Source: Erythrocercus mccallii
Lineage: Eukaryota; Chordata; Aves; Passeriformes; Dicruridae
Direction of reading: 5' to 3'
Length of the DNA: 64,000 nucleotides
Assembly (NCBI GenBank): GCA_013397435.1
Contig: VZRG01000358.1
Coordinates: forward strand, 248,001 to 312,000
The notes under the pieces are model-generated. The model was given only the letters and a program-made list of their open reading frames with translations, made no database searches and had not been told where the DNA came from. Positions within the stretch are counted from its first letter, which is position 1. Every line of letters starts with the position of its first letter. Positions 35,737 to 48,554 of this stretch are shown here, one piece after another. Both the position numbers and the translations under genes were made by a program.

Positions 35737-36693
35737 CAGTTGGAGATTAGGTTGGCCAGAAATATGGGGGACAATAAAGAGTTTTCAAATATTTTAATGG
35801 GAAAAGACAGTGTTAAAGATGGTAGCATCCACCTACTACAGGATGGTCACCTGACATGGTGATATGGATAAGGCATTCTTTGCCTCTGTCTTCAACACAG
35901 ATGACAGACCAAGGAGGTCTCAGTGCCCTGAGATGGAGAACCATGACTGTGAGAATGATCAACTTCCAATCAACCCTGAACTTCTATGGGACCTGTGGCT
36001 CCAGCTGGATACTTATAAATCTATGGGTCCTAGTGGGAATCATCCAAAAATCCTCAAAGATCTTGTCAGTGTCATTGCAAGCAGCCAGGAGGCTAGCTGT
36101 GTCCTGGAGTGCATCAGGGACAGCATCACCATCCAGGCGAGGGAGGGGATTATCTCTCTCTGCTCTGCACTGGGGCAGCCTCACCTCAAGTGCTGGGGGC
36201 AGTTTTGGGCACTACAACATAAAAATGACGTCAAGCTTTTAGAGAACATCCAAAGGACGGCAACAAAAGTGATGAAGAGACTTGAGGAAAAGCTTTTTGA
36301 GGAGTGGCTGAGGTCACTTGGTCTGTTCAGCCTGGGGAAGAGGCAGGAGAGGGGAGACTTCATTGTGGTTTTCAACATCCTCATAAGGGGAAGAGGAGAG
36401 GCAGGCACTGATCTCTTCACTCTCAGTACCAATGACAGGACCTGATGAAACAGCATGCAGCTGAGTTGGAGGAGGTTTAGGTTGGATATAAGGAAAAGGT
36501 TTTTACCCAGAGGGTGGCTAAGCACTGGAACAGCTTCCCGAGGGACATGGTCACAGCGCCAAGCCTGTCCAAGTTCAGGAATTGTTTAGACAAGACTCAC
36601 AGGTACCTGGTATGACTCTTGGGGCTGGTGCTCTGCAGGGCCAGGAGTTGGGCTCAGTATGGTGGATCCCTCCCAACTCAGCATATTGTATGA
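35737..36693 (+). mobile_element. CR1 LINE copy with in-frame deletion of RT core
   Basis: The left part (about 35737-36080) encodes the linker before the CR1 reverse transcriptase: 'KAFFASVFNTDDRP' and 'TYKSMGPSGNHPKILKDL', where the family has 'FFASVF' and 'HKSMGP..HPRVLREL'. The right part (about 36083-36693) is the CR1 C-terminus, with 'GQPHLKCWGQFWALQHK' and 'EWLRSLGLFSLGKR', then the 3' UTR and the terminus 'cagcatattgtatga'. Roughly 300 codons, including the palm and FADD motif, are missing between them. The junction lies at about 36078-36086, where both partners plausibly share AGCC-like bases. The frame is kept, leaving 193 codons open from 35864 to 36445. Without a catalytic core it cannot act as a polymerase and is a dead copy. 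The overlapping frames on both strands are shadows of it. Confidence 0.92.
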
Positions 36694-36743
36694 TTTTTTT
36701 CAGTCAGTTTAGTTTTACTGACTTCTTTATCTGTTACAGAGAT

Positions 36744-36813
36744 AACCAAATTGGATTTATGTTATAAAACATAATCGGAATTTGAACCAAATTGGATTTA
36801 TGTTATAAAACAT
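36744..36813. repeat. 29-bp direct repeat with 41-bp period
   Basis: The same 29-bp word (beginning AACCAAATTGGATTTATG) occurs at 36744-36772 and 36785-36813, separated by a 12-bp spacer (36773-36784). It starts 50 bp after the end of the CR1 copy. Both copies are identical, so the event is recent. Confidence 0.93.
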
Positions 36814-39800
36814 TTGAATCTTGAAATTCATGATATTAATTGAAAATTAAATTAAGAGCTCATCAGTGCTTTAATTCTGCTCCCTGCATCAGTATCTGGT
36901 TATATTTGATTAAGGCAAGACATCGTACAAAGTTTTATAACAAAAGCCTTGCTCTCATATGTTTCTATCAAGTCAACCCACACAGAAGTAAAATGTCACT
37001 AGTTTATCTGTAAATATAATTTGACCAGAATAGCCAAAATAAATGTATAATTTGAATAAGCTACATCCTACCATTGCTATAAGGAAGTGTATGCTTTTCT
37101 AATTTAAAATTAGAATTTTCACAAGCTTGAATGTGAATCCCAAAATGAGTACTATAGTCATTGCTGGATTCAAAGTTGAAACTATCAAAGATAGAGAAAG
37201 ATAAACTGTTCCTTGTGAAGGATGGTTACTCAATGCTTATAAGAGGAGAAGGCTGCTTCTTTTAATGTTTTATCTACTCAGTAACTAATATTCACAATTT
37301 TTCTCATTTGTAAGTACCTCTATAAGAACAGTATGGAGTTTTTTGTGCAAGATGGAGAAAGGAGGAAATTTGACAGGAAAACTCAAGTTAATTGTTTGAA
37401 GTATATGTAATGAAAATAAGCAATTGAATTCCTTTCCTTTTAGTCATCCTATGTCATGTTTTCCATATGAATAATTTTCAGCACAGTCATAGGATAGAGG
37501 AAAAAAGGGATTTTTTAAATTTTTAACAACAAAAAATGGACACGTTTCGTTAGAAATGAAACCAAATTAAAAGTTGATGTCTTATTTTGTTCACAAAGAC
37601 AATGGGTCTTAATAAAAAGACCTAATAAAATATCTATTAACTTTTTAAAATCTGTTTAAGAACCTTTTTCTTTAAAAAATACAACATAAACATCAGCAAT
37701 TGACAGCAAAAACAGTCAGCTGTCTTTAGACCTGCTGAGGAAGTAGGTGGGAAGTGTGGGATTGAATCTTTCTGCAAGAAATGGGGAGATAATAGATACG
37801 CACCCTGATTTGGAGGAGATGAAGGAAAGGGAAGGAAGAGCAGCAATACTCAGAGCAAGCTGTGCTTCTGTCAGCAGCGGCCTCTCAACACCCTTCTTCT
37901 CTGGCCCATCTACCACCACCTCCTAACTGCTGCTGAGTGAAGACTTGGCAGGAGACAGAGGATGTGCAACAATGATTTTGCATTTCCAAAAGGTTCCAGG
38001 CCTTTGGAGGATACGCAAAAAAGTTGCAGTCATGGGCACCACGAACTCACACAGGGTTCCAGTGAATCTGCAGAGCACGGCACAGGCCCAGTGTATGATG
38101 GGAGGAGCCATAAGTGTCAGGGCAAGGTAAATGCCTCACTGTTGCCAGTGAAATGGTGATAGGAACTTTGCTGACACTGCTAGGTAAAGAAGGGACTCTG
38201 GAGTGGATGTAAACAGCTGGTTTCTCTTCACCCTCATGTTTGTCTAAAGCCCAAGTCTTGTGTTGTTGGAATGTTAGAAACTTAGATTTAAGATTTTAGT
38301 ATACATGCGAGTCAAGATGGAGGATTTTGGGTGTTGTTTTAGTTCTTCTTTTTCACTTTTTTTTTCTTTCTTCTTTATAAATTTAGATGGTTTTCTGTAA
38401 TTGAGTAAAAAAGGTTTGCATTGTGGGTTTGGGTGTTCATTATTGGGTCAAAAACAAATAATATACGTGTCACCTTAGTATTAAGTAATTATCGCTTAAA
38501 AGACCTTAAAAAGAGTTAAAAGCACTACATTTTTGCCTCGTTTTCCTAATATGCTCGTTGAACCTCACAGTGTGTGTCTGTAAATTCTATAAATAGATAA
38601 GATATAATAAACATTCCAACTCCAGACTCAACATCTTCTTTTCCCGTGTTATTCACCCTAACCTTAACAAAAAAAGAAAAGAAACCAAAACCTTCACACT
38701 GTGTATGTAGCCTGGATTCATTTTCTTCATCTTCAGTGTGCATTGTACACTAAATTACATTTAATTCTTCTAGATCTCTTTTTCACGGCTGCTACTGAGA
38801 AAGATGGTTGGTCCACATAAAAAATATATTATTTACTCCTTTGGGGAGATATGTATTTCTCTGGGTTATTATGTAGGATGACTGTACTCTGAAGGCAGGT
38901 TTCTTTAATCAGCAAGATAAAAGTAAGGTTCAAATTGCAATGTCAGCTCAGTTGCACATACACATTGAATGGATATATAAAGTTACTCAGACCTTTAAAG
39001 TTTTGATAGGATTCATCTCAGACAATCTAATCTAAAATTAACCATGTGAGTCTAAAGCAGTAAACTTGGGTTTTCTTTCCAATCAACAGAAATGGCATAA
39101 CCAGTATTTAGCAATTTTAGCATTAGCCTCATGCTAAAATAGCTGTCTAAAAAAGGAGAGGTGCCATTTTTCCTTTAGTTCTTTTTTTCTCCACTGGTTT
39201 TATAAGGATGGTCTAACATGACTGACCTATCATTAACCAGACTTTTAGACAAGTAAACTTAAGTCAAATTTAAACATCCAGTTTACACTTATAGAATCAC
39301 TCAAGAATCTATTTTTTCCCCCACAAATAATTAAATAAATAACTATATTCATGTACAGCCAGAAGTTGGAGGAACTATAGCTGCTTTGTAGGAAATGATT
39401 ATATATTACATCTTCTTTAATAAACAACAGGTCAAGGCTTCATTCTGCTGCCTGATAAATAAAAGACAGTCAATCCACATGTCAATGGAGGAAATCTTAG
39501 TAATCTAATAGATGAAAATATCAGAAAAGTTGTTTTCAAGTGTTGCCATATTATATTCTATTGGCATGACACTATGGCAGTGACAACTTTTGAAGTCTAG
39601 ATCCTGCCATTGAGTGAGCTCTCATTGTTTGTTCCATTTTACTTGCTTGCATTCTTTATTCCCATTACAAAAGTCATGCTGTTTACATTCATACAACGTA
39701 CTCCCACTGCTACTTTCAGTCACAGTAAAAATCAAGCAGCTTCCTCAACAAGCCATCAAATAATAATGAAATACTTTTCAGAATTTTATCACAAAGGGAA

Positions 39801-40455
39801 GAAAAAAGCATATGAGCAGTTTCCTTTAAAACTGAAGAAATGCCTAGGGAGTGCTGAGTCAACTCTGTGAAATCTGTCACTCACTTCTGCACTTGTAGAA
39901 GTCTACCAGAACTACCAGAGGACAGGACTGGGAAAAAGTAGGCAGGGAGTTATTGTCCTCTCTGCAAACATATGTACTGACAGTATCAGAAAATCTTTTG
40001 TCTTGATTTTCACACCAGGATGGACAAATGTCAATAAAACATTCAGTGTTTTTGTGTGTGCATGCACAAATGCACAAATTGATTCTAGTATTTGTCCTGA
40101 TGCAGCCTCTCAGTTTAAATAAGTAATAGAAAAGAAAAACTATAACAATAAATATTTGAATGGTTAGGACATTTTAAAATTTTGATATATAAGATTATGA
40201 AAACAAATTAACCAGTATTTCTTCTGTCAAAATAATTTAACGTGATCCAGAGATGGAAGACTACAGTGAATTTTTAGTCTGATGTGTACTAAGAAGCCTA
40301 ATAAATCTTTACCTATTAAAAGTGTTAAAGTAGTGTGGATTTTAAAGAAGATGCATAAAATTTTAAAACTCTGAAAAAAATTTAATTTGTTCTAGGAAAA
40401 GTAAAATAAAAATATATAAAAATATTATTTTAGCTTCTTTTTTACATCTAATTAC
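36814..40455. other. AT-rich sequence with one GC-richer island
   Basis: No gene is named. The island at about 37690-38160 is treated separately. A polypyrimidine tract lies at about 38340-38380. Confidence 0.5.
37690..38160. other. GC-richer island, unassigned
   Basis: This block stands out by composition and CpG content. Overlapping frames are open on both strands at 37923-38159 (about 60-65 codons each), and a donor-like AAG|GTAAATG follows on the plus strand near 38126. I recognise no protein. It could be an exon, a conserved noncoding element or an unrecognised repeat. Confidence 0.25.
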
Positions 40456-40510
40456 ATGGATTTATATTAGTAATGCATTTTTAATGGATTTATATTAGTA
40501 ATGCATTTTA
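40456..40510. repeat. 28-bp tandem duplication
   Basis: ATGGATTTATATTAGTAATG with its A/T tail is present twice in succession (40456-40483 and 40484-40510). The copies differ by one T in a T-run. Confidence 0.95.
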
Positions 40511-40564
40511 ATGGGACTGTAGATCACATCTGTTATTTCTGATAAGCCATACTGAGTCCACACT

Positions 40565-40627
40565 GCAGCATATTAAAAAGAGTACAGTAGCCTCAGCATA
40601 TTAAAATAAGTGAGCACAGTAACCTGC
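40565..40627. repeat. Imperfect 30-bp tandem duplication
   Basis: Two copies begin CAGCATATTAAAA and end ACAGTAGCCT or ACAGTAACCT. The block is bounded by CACTGCAG on the left (near 40560) and CTGCAGTG on the right (near 40629), an 8-bp inverted repeat. Confidence 0.75.
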
Positions 40628-40737
40628 CTGCAGTGGTATTTGATAGATAGAAAGGAAATAAATAAGTCTTGTTCCCAAGACCTAAAGCACACAAGTAGCA
40701 AAGGAAAAATGACATGTCATGAGAAAAATTAAAATTT

Positions 40738-40780
40738 TCATTTAATTTCATTTCATTTATTTATTCATTCATTCATTTCA
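40738..40780. repeat. (ATTC)n / (ATTT)n microsatellite
   Basis: An imperfect run of TTTCATTTCATTTATTTATTCATTCATTCATTTCAT type. Simple slippage sequence. Confidence 0.85.
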
Positions 40781-42640
40781 TATCAGCAGTAAGGATCAGT
40801 TATGTGGTGGATTGAAGAAGTCATGGCAGCATTTTGTCCAGAGAAACCACAAGGTGAATTGGAAAAGTGAGCTATTTACTGTAGAAATGAGCTCTAAGGA
40901 GTTAAGAATTTTGCCATATAATAATTAAAGTTTCTTGATTTTATAAGAGTGGCAATTAAAACTGTGCAAAATAAGCTAAGGAATTAGGATCCTAGATATT
41001 AGATCAAATCTATCAAGAGATTAAATTTTTTTCAGATAAACAAAATTAAAGCTAATATAGATAATTTCCTGTGTAAGGAAAAGAAAGAGAAAACTATACA
41101 GTGAGTTATTATTAACTCCTAAAGTTCATTTGTGCAGTCATTTCATGCTAAATACCTGTTTTCTTACAGTTTTGTTATGAAAAAGAATATTCAAATTAAA
41201 AAGGAATGAAAAGGAAAGAAAAGGAAAAAAGAATAAGAAAAAATTCAACTTTTGCTAGATTCAACATAGAAGATTATCTTCTAAGGGAGAAAAAATTGTG
41301 GTTTATAAATAAAAGTTTGGTCAGGAAATTATGGAATAGGGATGAGAAAATATTTTACTGTTTCACACAAATTGACTTCACACACTGAAGTGAAACCCAG
41401 CAAAATGACTTTGTGTTAAGGATGTGCTCTAGTATACCTCTGTGCTCTAGTATACCTCAGAAAAGTATCTATCATTATTATAAAACAGTACAATGCAGGA
41501 TCTCTTCCCCTGTGAAAGCTACAAAAAGCATTCCCAGAGTGTGTTTTATGATAACATTATTTTTATTCTTTTTTATATATGTGCATCTGGTTATATACAG
41601 TCAAACTGGGCTATAGTCCCCACCAGAGACTTCCTTCACTCTTATCCTAAACATGAACAGCCTCAGTTTAAGTAATGAAAACTAAACACTGCAAGAAATA
41701 CGTGTACAGCTCCTGAAGACAAAATGTAGGCTTTGCATAAGTTGCTAACTAAAAACCCCTATTCAGTTAGCAATGCCAGTATCTTCGTGTTTCTACTGTT
41801 TGACACAATGATGGATTATTTATTTACTGAACAGCACTGGTGGCCAGAAAATCTGATTTTCATGCATGAAATCCATGAAACCTCAGCCACTGAACAGCTT
41901 CTTTTACACATGGCAAAGGTCACCTATCAAGGGATTTTCTCACGTTTTGTGTGATTGGTCATGCCTCATTTCCTTCAAGAAAATATGATTTCCCCAAAGT
42001 GCGTGCATTTTAAGAGACTCTCAAAGACTGAGAAAGTTATTTCCTCTTTGTTTGTGATAAGCACAAAATATAGAGACTAACCTACAGGGAGCAACAAGCA
42101 ACTGTTTGTAGCTGGAAATCATATTTAATCCTATCATTAAGGAAAACCTCAGAGCATACTAGGAACAAAAAGAGTGCAAAACTAGACACTTAACCTTGTC
42201 ACTTAACCTTTCAAACTTTCAAGTATTTAAAGAAAATATTCAGTATATCTGATAAGTGATTCCCCTGTATTGTGAAAGTACTACCTGTTCATACTAAGAG
42301 CTTCTACTTTTTTAACCACGGTGAGGTCAAACAAAATGAGGTGATGCTGGATTTTTATGGAGGTTTCGCTGCTCTTAACCACTGAAACACTTTTACTTCC
42401 ATGTCCTAATCCTTTGCATGAACTGAACATCACAGCTTATATTATCCATGCTTGGTGCAATACTGTTAGAAGGTGACATTGCAACACATCTTCATTTTGA
42501 GTTTTATTCAGAGCTAGGTCTGGCTCTCATTGTGTGCAGGTATAAAGGGCCTCTCACAAAGGAGCTCTGCTGACGGTTGCAGTCCTAAGACAGCATGGTA
42601 ACAAATAACTGTGTGAAAATATGTAAAATACAGAAGAAAC
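40781..42640. other. AT-rich sequence, no gene seen
   Basis: Contents are a purine-rich tract at about 41198-41246 and the 18-bp duplication at 41423-41458. A TATAAA near 42541 stands alone without a following open frame. The plus frame 41733-41954 shows no domain. Confidence 0.5.
41423..41458. repeat. 18-bp perfect tandem duplication
   Basis: TGTGCTCTAGTATACCTC occurs twice in direct succession (41423-41440 and 41441-41458). Confidence 0.97.
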
Positions 42641-42655
42641 TACTGAATTGGGTTA

Positions 42656-42720
42656 TTTTGGTTTTTTTGGTTTTTGTGGGTTTTTTGTGGGTTTTTTGTG
42701 GGTTTTTGGTAGTTGTTTTT
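42656..42720. repeat. T/G-rich minisatellite, TTTTTTGTGGG unit
   Basis: An 11-bp unit gives GGG runs at 42678-42680, 42689-42691 and 42700-42702, exactly 11 bp apart, with flanking GG runs. The long T loops make a stable G-quadruplex uncertain. It is not telomeric TTAGGG. Confidence 0.85.
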
Positions 42721-45700
42721 GAATCTGTTTTGTTTTGGGCTTTTTTTTTTTAAATCAGAGGCCATAGGCCTGTCTTTTGAGACACTGAATTTTGGGATGT
42801 TGATGAATGTTGACTAATAAATGAAGAATATTCTGCAAGACCTTTTAGATTTTCTGTGATTTCTGACAAAGTCTGCACATCTGCCTGTGACAATCTATGC
42901 CTTTCATCCTAGAAGCGATTCCCCATTTTCTGATTTCTTTCTTCCTTTTTATTTTAAAACCACTGAAATCAATAACCTCCTGCACTACTAGTGCATTTTA
43001 TTATATCATATAGTGAGTCATCTTCAGAAAAATTTCTTACTGTTCTTTCTACAAGGCAAACATGTGACTTAGAGTGAAATAATGGCAACAATGTCTAACA
43101 TGAAGAATTCACAGCAAGAGGACATAATGTCAAAAGCAAAACATTCTCATCTCAACTGAAAAAGTGTGATCTGTTCAAAGAGAAATCCCATGACTTCTAA
43201 CTTGTGCTATCAAAATATAATTCCCTGCACATTAGACAGGACCAAATAAATAGAAAGACAAAAAATGAAAAAGTTTATGTTTCATGGCTATTCCACAATC
43301 TTTTAATAAAGAGAATATTTAAATACTAGAATAGTATTAAGTTTTAATATGTCAGTGGCAACATGCATTGTTTATTTGGCTTTATTATTTACAAAGGTTT
43401 ATAACCTCCATCATATCTTTGGGTGCAGTGTTGATTGAGTCTTTTGGCATCTTTTTGCCAGAAAGGTAGTGATGAATTATTTTGACCATTAAAAAAAAAA
43501 AAGACACAACAACAAAACAAAAAAAACAAACAAACAAGCAAAAAAACCCAAACAGAAGTCAGAAACAATCAGGGAATAGAAAGGCTTAAAATACAGTGAT
43601 GGTAAAATAAATACTATACCTTAGCAACATTGAAAAGGAAGGTGAAAATCTAACAATGTTTAAAATAGATGGGATCAAAAGTGTTTTAAAAAATACAAAT
43701 TGACTCACAAAGCTAAATGAGAGAGATCATCATAGAAATTCTTCTGCGTTAGTTGAAACAGGGAAAAAGCTGCTATTAGCATAAGTCTGTAATCAGTACA
43801 AAAGGAAAATTATGAATAATTACTTTTGAAATTTAAGAAAAGGAAAGATTCAAGCTTCATGTCTGAAGGAAAAGTGGGAGAGAAAAAAACTTTAATAGTG
43901 TTTGGTATTGAAATATGGAATATTTTTGCATGGCAGGTGTTGAAAATTACAAATCTTGAGACATTTAAAACAAGAATGGACAATAGATGATTTAAACATA
44001 CTGAAGAATGCATTCAGAGTTGAGTAGAGAGATGGAGTCAAAAAACTCTTATCTGTCTTCTGTATCTTGCTGCCTTACCTCTTCAATAATAAAATAGTCT
44101 GTAGTACTTCATCCCAAATATCATAACAAGCAAAATGCAATGCTTACAGAGGAATTTATGTATATGCCTGTTTTTCCTCTGGGGCAGAACTCCATGTCAG
44201 TATTGTGCCATAGCACCTTGTAGGTTGTCTTCATCAATGTCACTCTCACAATGAATGTCATCAGATGCTGTGCACAGGCTACCAATGCTGATGCTGATGC
44301 TAACGGTGAAAGGGGGAGGTGGATGCCTCTCTTATGTTAATTTTGCCAGCTCAAACTTGGCTGCTGCTCCAGCTGCCCCTGCTATTTATGGAAAATAAGT
44401 TTGTGTTAATAAACCTCTCCCGTCATTATAAATTGCCTGGGATGAGTACGACTGTTAGTGCTCTGATTTGTCTGGGGGAACTAGAAGGAGCTTTACTTGC
44501 TGGTTGTCAGAATAAATCAAAACAGTGTAAAGATTGTTTTATTTGTTCATTACTCTCTAGATAATATTCTTCCTCTAAGTACATTGCTTAATGGGCTAAA
44601 GCTTGTATAAAATAAACAGGAAAATTTGCCAAGAGATCTTAGATTTTGTCAAGAAATTCTTCTTTTTTTCTTTTTTTTTCCCCCTCCACTGACCTTCTGA
44701 AATCTGAAGTTAATACCTGGAACAGGATGGTATGTCTTCAACCTGAAATAGCCTGCTGCTAATTTGCATCCAGGTTTATATTTATCTCTTATATTTCTAG
44801 ACTGCATGCAGTGAAGTTATTTACACAATGGTCCTGTCTTCCATTCTTCATCCTTAAATATATTAAAAAAGGAAAAAATACAAACTTATGTTATAGAGCT
44901 TTTTTAAAGGTTCCCAGAATTTTAGAATTCCTATAGAAAAACTGAATGAAAATACCTCTCTCCCACCCCATACAATATATGATTGTACTACAACACAAGT
45001 AGTAGACATGCTCTGTTTCCGTGCAAGACAAACAATGTTTGGTCAAAAATAGGTGGGCTTTTAGCTATTTTTTCTTTTTTAAAGAAAACGTAATTTTCCA
45101 TTTAATGGAAATATAATATTTAATGATTAATACAACATTTAGTTCATCTATAGACAACAGCTGCACAAGTGTTTACTAATCAAAACAATGAAAATATGGT
45201 GGCCTTATTTTTTCTGACAAACAAAAATTTACCACAGCTGTAAATCAGTTACATTTAAGGCCATTTATTTTTCAATTTTTTCATCACTAAAAGAAACATT
45301 AGCAATTGTTTTAGTTACAAAACTTAGTTCCAGAGAAAGACAGGGAAAGAAAAAAACAACCTACAATCACCATATAATCAATTCTTTTAGGAATTTTGAA
45401 AATAACAAGTAATCATTGCTTATTATAGTTTTTGACAGCTTAAGTATAAAAAAATCAATTACCATGAAACTACTATCCAGATTAATGTTGAAAATAAACC
45501 TGCTTCTTAGGTACCTGATAACACAGCATTGATTTTTATTGTTTGAGGGAGGCTGGCTATATTTAATTTCTTTTATTGATTTTTTTTTTCCTTAAGTCCT
45601 ATATTCAATGCATGTGAGATACAATGCAATTTCTTATAGCAAAGTAATGCCAGGTACCAAGCCTGTGAATTAATTTTACATGAATGAAAGCAGTGCTTAG

Positions 45701-48554
45701 TAATTTGCTGAGTATTTGAGAGCAAAACTAGTAATTTTCCTCTTTAGTATTTATAAATATCAAAAGGTCTTGAAGCTGGCATGGTGGTGTGGGCTCAAAT
45801 GAGAAAATCTTGCAGTAATTTCTTTTATCTTGACACTGCAGCACCTCATGTCCTATGTCCTATGCCTCATGTACTTTGAATGGCAGTGGTGATAGAAGGG
45901 TTTTGGAAACTAGATGAAAAATAATCAGCAAGATTTCTAGTTGGCTTTTGATACTGTAAGCTCCAAGTCTGAATGCAATTTTAAATAGAAGTGAACACAT
46001 GATTTAAAACCACACACAAATATGGCACTTTAAAATAAATAAAAGCATAGTGTTTGGAGTTTAAAGTGGTTCTAGTCTTTCTTCCAACTAATAAATAAAT
46101 TTAAAAAAATAATATCCATGTGCTTCTGTGTAGAATTTTAATAATTTCTGTTAAGCAAAGTGAAAGCAGTGTCATTTTGATAAAAGAAATGCAAAAGTAT
46201 TTATTTCCTTCAAGTGAATGTAAAATGTGCAAATGTTGTGATTCAGAAAGACAGAATGAAAAGTTTGGAGAAGTATTTCAGTTTCATTGAAATGTTGCTT
46301 GTTGTGTCATGCTATATAGCTTTACAGCAGAAGCTCTCCTTGTCTAAATATGCTAGATAAGGTGTCTGTCAGAGAGATTGCCTGCTTTTTGAAGATAACT
46401 GAGCAGAAGAGTTTTTCTGCAGCAAAGCACTACTGTGTTTAGCCTTGGAGATGATGGTGACGTCTGAAAGTGGGTAAGCAAAACCCCACACACCACGATA
46501 CTGTCATTCTCAAAGCCAGTTTACTGCAGCAGGTGAAGATCATGCTCCATCTGATTCATAACAAAGTAAACAAAGTCTGCCCAGCTTACCCTGAGGAGCT
46601 TTCAGAAGTTAATAAAGATGTCATGACCATACCTGGAAAGACTTGATTGTTCATGAACATTTAGTTACTTACCCTGGTGGCTTTACCTGTGTGAAGTGGA
46701 GCAGTGGGTGGCAGTGTTACACTGCTGTTTCCTAGGCAGAGAAGCTATTTGAAAAAGGGGAATGAGAAGAAATGTATCTAAATTAAGTTTGAGAAGTCCA
46801 TTCTTTACTGATCATTTGATCAGAGGTGACATAATAAAACCAAATAATTTGATTTCTCCTAGTGTCTCTTCCTTCATTATAACTTGAGTGACACAATGCA
46901 GTCAGTTGTAGGAGTATTATTGGAAAAAAAATTGAGAATGTTGATTTGAAAGGAGTGGTTTGGGGTTTTCTTGTTTTTAATTTTGTTTAACTGGTGCACG
47001 TTTAATAGTCATGAGTATATATCATCCCTTTCTATAGTGATAATACCTACAAAGTTTCCATGGGGAAGTAAAAACAGTTATGATGAGTCCTGTATAAAAT
47101 ATAACTACTTACTGTCTTTATACAGTGCTTGAAACTTTTATTGAATAATTTGTTTGAGGACAGATTTTTGGTAGATTGGTCAAACAGCATTAACAGAAAA
47201 TAGCATAATATTAATGAGAAATTATGCCTTAATGGGAAAACGTTGACATGAAAGATGGTATTTGGGCTGTTTAGGCATCTGAGTGCTTAAGTTATGAGGC
47301 TGATTTCCTTACCTTTGCCTAAAACTGAATTAATTCCAGCAGAGAATAATTAAGGGATGAAGTAAAATCCACCTCTGGAGTTTATTTCTTTCACTTGTTC
47401 TCTCAAGGTATAGAGACAGGTCAGCTTCCTAACACCAGCAACAAAAGTTAGAGAGCAAAATAAGGGGATTTACACAGTCCTATTATGCAATATTTTGAGC
47501 AGCAAATCCATAATGTAAAAAATATTTTATACGTGTTGGTAACACTGCTGCAAATATATGGCTGTGCCCATTAAGACTGACCTGCATTGCCAGAGTTCAT
47601 CAGCTGTCCATCATCAACACTAAGCCTGCAAGTTTAACTTGCCATTTAACCTCCTACATTGGAAAGCTGATCTGGATACTGCTAAGACACCTCAAATGTG
47701 ATCCAAAAATATGTCACTTTACTGAATTTTTTTACATTCAGTTCTGCTCTGGATACTAAGAATCTGCTTTCTGATGTAGCTAGGTGGGTGTGAAAAATGG
47801 ATCAAACTTACTTTACTGACTAAAACCCACTCCACCTTCATTTTATTCAACACCTCTCAAAATTTTGAAAAGATGAAATTTTTTGACTTTAGCATATAAT
47901 GTTGTTATCCTTCTGGAGTTTCAAGAAATACCGGGTGAATCCATCAAAACAATATTCCTTCAAAGTCTCCTCAAGGAGCATAAGGAAGTTGTTTAGTCCT
48001 CTATATTTAGTGTCCAAGTACTAATATACTTCATAGGAAGCAATAGCTTTAGAAAAACAGAACCAAGTTGGTACATTTGCTGGGCAATTTTCTTCTCCTG
48101 CCTGAAAAGCTATTTGTCAGGAGAAAATGTGAAACAAAGAAATGTAAAACAGAGTTCAAACAAAAAGCTTCATTGTTACAGACATCTCAAAATAAGTATT
48201 TTTTCATTGTAGAGATATTAAATTTCCTGCTTAGACAGTGCCTGTACTGCATCAAAATTGCAAAGTAAGGTGTGCTTTTGCTCTCTGGCATCTAGACAGA
48301 GCCCCATGCTCTGTAGGAACAGACATAAGTATTATTCTTTACACCACTTTCAGGTCTTTATGCAAGGGAAAATGCACACATGCACATAGGCTATAAAGAC
48401 AGACACAGCACTAGGTCCTGACATCTGAGAATTCAGGTCCTGCAGGGTGCATCAGCATACCTCTGATACAGGACTAAGAATTCACTTGCTGTTTTGTATT
48501 CTATTCTGGAAATACAATACACATTTGCACTGTTCTTACATTCTTTTTTCACTT
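42721..48554. other. AT-rich sequence, no gene seen
   Basis: Low-complexity content: an A/C-rich tract at about 43490-43560, a GATGCT repeat near 44285-44300 and a polypyrimidine tract at about 44659-44692. Frames in this interval are short (under 85 codons) and show no domain. Confidence 0.5.
43490..43560. repeat. A-rich low-complexity tract
   Basis: Poly(A) is followed by AACAACAAAACAAA and (AAAC)n-type words. It could be the decayed tail of a retroposed sequence, but none is recognisable upstream. Confidence 0.8.

Noticed and set aside
42541..42546. TATAAA, possible promoter
   Set aside because: No initiator, open frame or GC-rich context is associated, and such words are frequent in AT-rich DNA.
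42656..42720. Possible interstitial telomere repeat
   Set aside because: The unit is TTTTTTGTGGG, not TTAGGG, and the spacing is 11 bp.
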